A stretch of 26,854 nucleotides of DNA from Hypholoma sublateritium FD-334 SS-4. Its lineage: Eukaryota > Basidiomycota > Agaricomycetes > Agaricales > Strophariaceae. The stretch lies in assembly GCA_000827495.1 (NCBI GenBank), contig KN817520.1, positions 1,018,496-1,045,349 of the forward strand. The letters are read 5' to 3'. Position numbers and translations under genes: made by a program. Positions 20,394 to 26,854 of this stretch are shown one piece after another; the first letter of the stretch is position 1; each line of letters begins with the position of its first letter. The notes under the pieces are model-generated. The model was not told the origin of the DNA and searched no databases. It saw only the letters and a list, made by a program, of their open reading frames with translations.

Positions 20394-20900
20394 AAGCGTA
20401 CATTCATAGATAAACTATGGAGAGGCCATTTGAGCAGATATTCAGATTCTGTGAGACTGAAGCTTTAGGTAATGGACATACTCACCTATTTCAACCATTG
20501 AATTAGGCCCAGCAGCAAGGGTGGCAGCAGATGCAATTGAGATTCACCTGTAATTCTGCTCTACTTGCTCACTGAATAACTTTATCATAAATGCAGCTTT
20601 TCTATTGATCGCAGGGCACAGCTTTAGAGCCAATAAAGACCTTTTCAACACATGTCTTAGCATGTCTGTCTGATTAAAATTGACTATGCAACAAGCTAAT
20701 CATGCAAAGGAAGGGGGAGAAGGTGGTCTACTTCGGAGTTTTCACCCACAAAACATCCTTGATCTGCTGTACAAATGTAACAAATATATAGGTAGGTTTT
20801 ACCATTACCCTATCTAAAGGATTTGAAGGAAATCCCCCAAGAATTGACAGAGACAGACTCTTATCTGTGCTGGGGGAAAGTGGAATAATCCTACTATTAG
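20394..20900 (-). repeat. Right arm of the ~0.5-kb inverted repeat
   Basis: Reverse complement of 18230-18740 at roughly 80-85% identity by eye. Its outer end runs into a tandem duplication of period 173 bp. Confidence 0.8.
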
Positions 20901-21080
20901 TGCAGATTGGAGTTTTCACCTATTAAACTTGACTGATCTGGCATATAAACACCTCAAACACATAGCTAGGTACTACCATCACACTATCCAGCAAATATGA
21001 AGGAAATCCACCAAGAATTGATAGAGATACACCTTTATCTGTCCTGCAGGAAAAGAGAATAATATCATCAGTGTGATTGC
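20736..21080. repeat. Tandem duplication, period ~173 bp
   Basis: GGAGTTTTCACC (20736) and GGAGTTTTCACC (20909) start two related units. Each contains a TTGA-TGATCTG-like segment, GAAGGAAATCC and AAGAATTGA-AGAGA and ends near CTTATCTGTSCTG. The second unit has no counterpart in the left arm as far as I can see. Confidence 0.65.
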
Positions 21081-21689
21081 TCAATAAGAAATACACCAAA
21101 TATAAACATGTTGCTATTTTTAGAAAGCTGTGAATATTTCGTGATTTTAGGTGATTTTTTCAGATTTTCCTAGAATGATTTATGTTTCTATTTATAAACT
21201 CACTGCCAGCTTTCCGCGGATGTTTTGTGTTTTTCTCAATGAGGAAGAAAGCTATTAATATAATTTTGGCAGATTTAGAAAGTCCCAAAAGAGGGCTACA
21301 TTTTTGGTTTTTTCTATTNTTGGAATATTTCCTTTTCTGGTAATGTCAAAATCTATTTTTAAGCAGGAGAAATCAGCAGCTAAATGTGTTTTTCCTAGAT
21401 TGACATGTTTTGGGCAATTTCGCATTTTTGAGGAATCATGGGAATTTTTCAGGCCTGCAAGCCGGCCTTGCCACCTTTTCCTTGCTTTTTTCAAACTCAG
21501 CTGCTTACCAGATGCTGCCGGAATATGGCACTGGGCAATTACCATTATTGAAGTGGCACATGTAAGGACTTGTTGCTGAGATTTGCCCTAGGCCAACTGC
21601 CCAAAGCCTTGGGCAGTTGCTGGTGTGGATATATGAAGTTAGTTTGGCAACTTCCAATACTTGATAGATGAGATTGACAGCTACTGGTG

Positions 21690-22115
21690 GGGGGGCGGAT
21701 GTCCGGGTGCCGGGGAGGCTTGAAGTGATGGGAGGCAAGGTCGAGGGAAAGTGCATGCAGCAGCCAATGCACCAAGCTCCGGCGCCACCAGGAGGAGTGC
21801 ATTAGCCATGCAATGCAGCAGGAAGCGCGGGGGGGGCGGTTTTTGGCGATGCACAGGCCGGTGGGCAGGTCAGGGAGGTAGAGGGGCAGCGGTCGCGCCC
21901 AGCTGTGCTGCAGAGTAGCAAAAAGGGAGCAAACACTGCGACCAGCACACCAAGCTCCGGTGCGGCCAAGAGGAGTGCATGGGTCACGAGGAAAAGGGAT
22001 GGGCGCGGGCGAGCGCGGTTTATCAACATGAAAAAGCGGAGTTTTAAGCCACTGCCCACAGTTGTACAGTTGTGGAGTTTGCCAAAATGCGGCTGTGCAC
22101 CGACTTTTTCCAGCT
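21690..22115. other. GC-rich remnant with an internal degenerate duplication
   Basis: CACCAAGCTCCGGCGCCACC (about 21770) and CACCAAGCTCCGGTGCGGCC (about 21949) are two related blocks ~180 bp apart, both followed by AGGAGTGCAT. Plus-strand translations of both contain PSSGA(T/A)(R/K)RSA and an Arg/Lys-rich tail, so this may be eroded coding sequence. No family is recognised. It sits between element G and F2. Confidence 0.4.
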
Positions 22116-22623
22116 ACTAGTCCCTACTATCTGTTATTATAAACTATAAGCAAATCCTGCAAAACCATATCTTTGCTGCCAGGAGAAAATATGAGACAGT
22201 ATCATAACTACATCATAACTATATTTCATTGTGCTATATCATTGCTATATCATTCCTATATCATAATATCATATCATAACTATTTCATAACACAATATCA
22301 TAACTATATCATAATTGTATCATAACTTTGTATCATAATTATTGCCTCAATNGCCCAGTACTATAACAGGCAATTGATGGGGCTTATATAATATAGTTGA
22401 TGGCTACTATTTGCCTTTTCCTCCATCTGACAAACNCATTCTCANCATATTATGGCCTCAAATTNAAACAAATATAAATATACAGCCTGCCCCTGCCCAN
22501 TAAGNAAGGCATAGNTATGCAAATGGCAGGTATTATATAATCCCAGAATTTGATGGCTATCTGCCTGCTGTATTTATGATGTAGAATAAAATACATGTGA
22601 ATGAAATGGAATATATTTNTTAA

Positions 22624-22842
22624 GTTAGGTTAGGTTAGGTTGGGGTGGGTGTTAGGATTAGATTAAGTTTAAGTTAGGGTTGGGGTAGGGTTAGGGGGTA
22701 TATTTTTGGTTAGGGTTGGGGTGGGTGGTTAGGGTTAGGGTGGTTGGGGTGGGTGGTTAGGGTTAAGGTGGTTGGGGTGGGTGGTTAGGGTTAGGGTGGT
22801 TGGTTAGAGTTGGTTAGGGTTGGGGTGGTTAGGGTTAGGGTG
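22624..22842 (+). repeat. Telomere-like array of F2, with a ~28-bp higher-order repeat
   Basis: GGTTAG and TTAGGG variants on the plus strand. From about 22713 a unit of the form GGTTGGGGTGGG TGGTTAGGGTTAGGG recurs about three times. That expansion is absent from F1, while part of the F1 array (around 12000-12110) is absent here. Confidence 0.85.
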
Positions 22843-22846
22843 TATT

Positions 22847-22875
22847 ATTACTGCCCACCTGCAGTGGGCAGTAAT
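22847..22875. repeat. Hairpin next to the F2 array
   Basis: ATTACTGCCCACC...GTGGGCAGTAAT inverted repeat, equivalent to 12205-12233 with a one-base mismatch in the stem. Confidence 0.75.
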
Positions 22876-23632
22876 GATACAAAATTATAATGATATAGTT
22901 ATGATATAGAAAATATCGTTATGATATAGCAAATCGTGGGCCCCTGTCCTCGCTTCATCAAAAATGGCTGCCGCCCCGGCCTCCCCACTGCCTTTAACTG
23001 CCAATACCATCATTGAATGGCTCCACAGCGACACCGCTGCCTTTATGGCCCTAAAGGATCAAGACAAATCTGCGCTTTTGGCACGTATTCATGAAGCATT
23101 CAATACCGCTGCAGCCAGGACCGACGCAGACCTGTTCCGTCTCATCATGTCATTTGTCGCCATGCCTAGGTGCCCGCCGGATGTTGCTCTTGCTGCATCT
23201 GGCTTCAAGATGACGCAGAAAAGGCTTCGCAAGTGCAAGCACAATTTTATCGACAATGCAGGCTTGCATGTCTGCAATGCCAATTGCAAGGTGTTCCTCG
23301 ACGTGATCCCTGTTTACAAGGTCAAGGTGCTCCCTAAGCCTTATCCACCGTTCAAGAAGATTGTTTCAGAGATGCCAGGCATCCACAACAAATAGTTTGG
23401 CTATTTCAAAACTGGGTACCAGGCTGACAAGTGCAAGGCGCGTCTGGTGATTCACCACCTCAATCCCAAGAAACTCCAGCTCGACAGTGGACCTATAGAG
23501 AATGCACACATCTTGGGACCTGATGGCAAACTTGTTGGCCTCGTCATTCACAACTTCTGCCCCAGCAACGAGGCGGTTGCATGGGCTGACAATGCAGTCG
23601 AATCACAGGTCTTCCACCGCCGCAACATCTGC

Positions 23633-24756
23633 GTGTGTACTGGCGGCTTTTTCATTTTCTTTATCTAAACTAAGAGGGGTAGCTACCACTTTTATCAAAG
23701 GAACAAGGCAATTGCCTGCAGACCCTTGTGTACCTATGCCCTTTTGTTTTTTGAGATATTGGTCATTATAAATACTGGGCTATTTTATCTCATTTCAAAG
23801 CTAGGCAACTTTGAGATATTTCATATATTGCTGGGTGCTTTCAATGTGCGCTTTCATAGAGGTTTCACCTATTACTAAGTACTTTTCATGTGCAATTTCA
23901 TATAGTATCTATGCTATTTCACTGTGCAATCTCACTGCTTGCTGGCTGCTTTTAAGGTGCAATCTCAACTTTTGATTACTGTGCGATTTCACATCTTGCA
24001 TGTATCTTCTGATAGCATAATCTTATATTTTGCCCAGTATTTATGATAAAGATATTTTTCCCATGGTCTTCAAACCCATTTTTAAGTCCTCATTTTGCCT
24101 GAAGGGATTTGAGAGAAGTAGCTTCTAAGTAGCCAGTTTTGGTGCTATTAATAAGTACATTGGTAGAGTGTGTGACTTTGCNTTGATTGGNNTGNCTGGC
24201 ATCCTATATTTACAATTGTTTCAATTTGAGGCCATAATATAGGGTCAGCTTGATTTTTTGATGGCAAAAGAGGCAAGGTCAAGGTCACATGTGCTGTTAT
24301 TGATCACATTAGAACACAAACAAAGCAACACATAATAGCAATTCATGAAATTGCACTTTGAAAGCANTAAGAAATACTTGAAAGCATNCAGTGAAAGNGT
24401 CCAGTAAATAAAGAGATTTGGCAGTACAATACTATGAGATTGTGCCTTGAAAGCAGCCAGCAACAAGTGAGATTGCACAGTGAAATAGCACAGATACTAT
24501 ATAAAATTGCACATGAAAAGTGCTCAGTAATAAATGAAATCTCTATGAAAGCACACATTGAAAGCACCCAGCAATATATGAAATATCTCAAAGTTGCCTA
24601 GCTTTGAAATGAGATGAAACAGCCCAATATCTATAATGAGCAATATTTCAAAAAAAACCAGGGCATAGGTACACAAGGCTCTGCAGGCAATTGCCTAGTC
24701 ATTTGATAGCTGAAGTGGTAGCTACTGGTGAAACTAACCTTCCTGAACTTTGGCAG
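23633..24756 (+). other. Intron enlarged from 60 to 1124 nt by a T2 insertion
   Basis: The donor GTGTGT follows NIC in phase 0, and the acceptor TTTGGCAG precedes MEDMG in phase 0. Without the element and one AAACTAA copy the intron is 60 nt, with CTAAC as branch point 22 nt before the acceptor. The insertion duplicates AAACTAA, so a CTAA branch-like sequence lies on both sides of the element. Confidence 0.75.
23674..24730 (-). mobile_element. T2 long-inverted-repeat transposon, copy 2
   Basis: 1057 bp, inverted relative to 10091-11148. It starts GAGGGGTAGCTACCACTT and ends AGTGGTAGCTACTGGTG. It is flanked by identical 7-bp AAACTAA (23667-23673, 24731-24737). The interior, including the N positions, is nearly the same as copy 1. 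There is no coding capacity. It lies inside an intron of the 22964-26455 gene. Confidence 0.92.
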
Positions 24757-25150
24757 ATGGAAGATATGGGTACACTGGTGCTGTTGGGATGGTCAGCGGG
24801 CTCCTGCAGCAAGTGCACTTTTAATTGGGTGAAGAACCTAACCTCGAAGCGCACCGATGCTATGGTGCTGGACAGGCAAGCTGCTGATCTCTTTGCCTTG
24901 GCCTGGCAGCGGATGTGCAGCACTCTTCCTGACAAAGTCATTGACGACTTGAAGCAGTTTGTCGCGGACAAGGGTCTCCCCGCATGGATCCCGCCAACCC
25001 TCTCGCGACACTCCCGCCTCTTGAAAAAGGCACCGTCAAGAATGTCCATCCCACCGGGAAGTATTCGGTGGAAATTGGCAGCAATATGTTCGAGTTTTAC
25101 AATGCCGAGCTAGCGCCTCCGGCTGGCATCGCAGGAAAGAATTATTCATG

Positions 25151-25204
25151 GTGAGTGTACTTTTGTCATGTTTACAGTTTTGTATTGATCTCGTGGCTGC
25201 CTAG
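25151..25204 (+). other. Predicted intron (54 nt)
   Basis: ATG/GTGAGT donor and CTGCCTAG acceptor, phase 2. Splicing joins GKNYS to WAIHHEAHPHRYS, which runs straight into the putative metal-binding motif. Confidence 0.75.
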
Positions 25205-25429
25205 GGCGATCCACCATGAGGCACACCCCCATAGATACAGTGTATCATGGACGATTTCCAGGTCGCCTGATACTCCAGACAGGTGCCATTTTTTTTTAGC
25301 TCGCTATGGTTTTTGCATTCACCAGGCCCCGAATACTTTGATTGTTTGGATTCCCAGCGAAGCCCACAGGACGAGCCTCCCAGACGCCTGCCCCGACAAA
25401 AAGACTCCGACATTTTGCCAGCATGGCCT

Positions 25430-26321
25430 CAACCATGGCTGCTGTTTTTATGTATCAACCCATGGTAGTTGCCTAAGTAGAGTGATATATCCACAGCGGA
25501 AACTGCCCAAAGCCATGGGAAGTTGCCCACTGATACGTCATAGAGCAGTTGCCCAAGGCCCACCCCCACATACATGAAATAGGCACTTGCCACTGTTTCC
25601 TAATGTGGCAGCAATGATCTTATATAAGCTAGTCTAAAAATAGAAAAATGAGAAAAAAATTGCTAAATTAGCAGAAAATTCAGAGCTACCCAAATATACC
25701 AAAATCATCACTGTAGGTGGCTTCCTTATTTGGTAAAATGCAAAATGAATTTTTGAATGGCTGCCTATTTGCAAAATTGACCACCTCAGAAAATTATGAA
25801 ATAATTTTTAAAATTCCCTAAAATTCAATAACTATCTGTATATGGAAAGAAATTCAGTGGTCTGTGCACAAAACAATGAGATAAGGGCCTTTTATCAGCT
25901 AGATATCAACTGGATTAGATGACTTTGCAATCTCAGGTGCTACTGCCCAAAAGATGGACTTGGGCTGGATTTGGCAAAGTCCAGCTTGGCCTTCCATTTT
26001 GGGCCTGGGTGCTATTCCCATGCTAGGCCTGGGCTGATGGCTATTATTTACATTTGTTTGGATTTGAGGCCAGAATATGACATGAGTGAGCCCACACAAT
26101 GTAAATAGAGGTAATCAACAGGTCACACATTGGCTTTTGATGCACATCAATGTGCAAACAAATAAGCACAGCACTGCAAAAGGCACGTTGTAGCACTCAA
26201 AATGTAGCCATTTGGCAGGCAGAGCATGCATAAGTTGCCCAGTGGGCAGTTTCTGCTGTGGATATATCTTTTTACTTAGGTAACTGCCCAGCTTCATACA
26301 TGCAGACAGTGGCTACTTGTG
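25430..26321 (+). mobile_element. T1 non-autonomous DNA transposon, copy A (complete, reference copy)
   Basis: 892 bp from CAACCATGGCTGCTG to GTGGCTACTTGTG. Outer ends and the inner GATATATCCACAGC block form imperfect terminal inverted repeats of more than 60 bp. Flanking 7-mers ATGGCCT and GCAGCCT match at 5 of 7, yet removing the element with one 7-mer joins CQHGL to AFVTLVRLAG in frame. The insertion is therefore confirmed by the protein and its duplication has decayed. No coding capacity. Confidence 0.9.
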
Positions 26322-26455
26322 GCAGCCTTGCATTTGTCACTTTGGTGCGCCTTGCAGGGGCATGGGAAGAGTTTCAAGCTGATCAAAAATCTGAGGAGGA
26401 TGCACTGCAGAAGGCAGAAGAAGCTGACAATACCCAGTATGAAATGTATGAATAG

Positions 26456-26854
26456 TTGCACCAAATACCTTGACTGCTTCAATAAAACTTGTTTCTTGGC
26501 AACGATTTCTCCCAGAGTTTCAGGCAAGTAAAAAATGAGTATGTTTTTGAATGGCACCTGTACATTTCTTGTCTGCAATGATTATAAGACCATTGCGACC
26601 ACACTGGACTCCCGCCACGCAGGCATTACTCATCGACGTGCCCTGAGTCGGCAGACCGTTGATACGGCTGCAATCAGTCTATGCGTTGATACGGCTGCGA
26701 TCGGTCTATGCGTGTAAATCCGCTAGATTTTCGATTNTAGCCGTACTCCACTATTTAGACAAGGGGAGCTAGGAGGTACCCGACCTAGCTAGCTCCAGTG
26801 AAATAACAGAGACATAAGCACCTACTCAGAGACTGTGACAGACAGCAATTGACT
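26456..26854. other. Gene-free right edge with a 27-bp tandem repeat
   Basis: No gene is recognised. Two copies of a 27-bp unit start GTTGATACGGCTGC at 26658 and 26685. They differ at CAATCAG versus CGATCGG, both CpG/CpA changes. The last 140 bp (GGGGAGCTAGGAGG onward) look like the end of an LTR or another repeat, but the window stops there. Confidence 0.5.

Larger units (their letters stand above)
16765..21689. mobile_element. Composite element G (4.9 kb) with captured F-box fragment
   Basis: The left end CACCAGTAGCAGC (16765) and right end GCTACTGGTG (21689) are inverted. The first ~100 bp align imperfectly with the reverse complement of the last ~100 bp, including GGGCAGTTGCCC blocks, so the ends belong to the T1/T2 lineage. 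The order inside is a degenerate tandem array, a left arm (18230-18740), an F-box fragment, a right arm (20394-20900), a tandem duplication and an AT-rich tail. No 7-bp duplication is found (TTCCCAC versus GGGGGGC), so it may be rearranged. No transposase is recognised. Its left edge cuts off the helicase gene. Confidence 0.65.
22116..22937 (+). mobile_element. F2: second telomere-array element (right end truncated)
   Basis: Nearly identical to F1 for the first ~500 bp from ACTAGTCCCTA. The array then differs in length and order, and the right inverted repeat is missing, homology ending near GATATAGCAAAT. Only about 25 bp separate its broken end from the ATG at 22964, so it has replaced the natural promoter of the downstream gene. 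Confidence 0.8.
22964..26455 (+). pseudogene. Conserved agaricomycete hypothetical protein, possibly 2OG-Fe(II) oxygenase-like, split by two transposons
   Basis: Exon 1 is 22964-23632 (MAAAPASPLPL...FHRRNIC) with one in-frame TAG at 23393-23395. Exon 2 is 24757-25150 (MEDMGTLVLLGWSAGS) with a one-base frameshift near 24984, after which the frame reads NPLATLPPLEKGTV and FEFYNAELAPPAG. Exon 3 is 25205-25429 and exon 4 is 26329-26455 (AFVTLVRLAGAWEEF...). The pieces total 1415 nt, one short of 472 codons, as one lost base predicts. The C-terminal domain has a beta-rich pattern with HHE (25212-25220), HPHRYSVSWTISR, HFFLARYG, NTLIVW and a distal HRTSL (His at 25365). This recalls the H-x-D/E...H metal site of the double-stranded beta-helix of 2OG-Fe(II) oxygenases; family-level homology, not catalysis, is my claim. 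F2 lies directly upstream. Confidence 0.65.

Noticed and set aside
16758..21696. Seven-base duplication around composite G
   Set aside because: The flanking 7-mers are TTCCCAC and GGGGGGC, which do not match, so no duplication is claimed.
24245..24591. Conserved ORFs inside T2 (also at 10230-10576) as a small protein
   Set aside because: They are present only because the element copies are near identical; they contain ambiguous bases and low-complexity sequence and show no domain.

Overview
The window looks like a transposon-dense, gene-poor stretch of a filamentous basidiomycete (Agaricomycetes) genome. Three things point there: introns of about 45-60 nt with CTAAC-like branch points; a RecQ-like helicase, F-box/LRR-like genes and a conserved hypothetical family of the kinds I know from mushroom genomes; and TTAGGG-type repeats. 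Scattered N bases suggest a draft assembly of repeats. No intact gene was found. Every gene I can reconstruct is a pseudogene, most of them split by short non-autonomous DNA transposons, and removing the insertions with one copy of the target-site duplication often restores the reading frame exactly.

Layout. 1-626: no gene, one short tandem repeat. 627-2443: 5'-truncated T1 element with a 983-bp element nested in it. 2444-5830: low-confidence coding-like remnants. 5831-7791 (-): Cys-rich/acidic-repeat gene split by a T1 copy. 7936-8340: partial T1 copy that cuts off the end of an F-box/LRR-like pseudogene (8341-9530, -). 10091-11148: T2 element at the splice acceptor of a RecQ-like helicase pseudogene that runs 11153-16764 (+). 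That gene is also split by F1 (carrying a telomere-like array) and by a 1.49-kb T1 copy with a CACTA-like element nested in it, and it is cut off by composite G. 16765-21689: composite G, with a degenerate ~190-bp tandem array, ~0.5-kb inverted arms and a captured F-box/LRR-like fragment. 22116-22937: F2, a second telomere-array element. 22964-26455 (+): a four-exon gene for a conserved Agaricomycete hypothetical protein with a possible 2OG-Fe(II)-like fold, carrying a T2 element in an intron and a T1 element in an exon. 26456-26854: no gene, a short tandem repeat.

Main themes. (1) T1, T2 and G share terminal motifs, and the datable T1 and T2 insertions have 7-bp target duplications, so one unknown transposase may mobilise them. 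(2) T1, T2 and F, otherwise dissimilar, share a ~34-bp internal core. (3) All seven in-frame stops of the helicase could come from one C-to-T change in CGA, CAA or CAG, with no frameshift in the main 2.7-kb body, which suggests cytosine deamination or RIP-like mutation. (4) Both T2 elements sit on splicing signals, one over a branch point and one over an acceptor.
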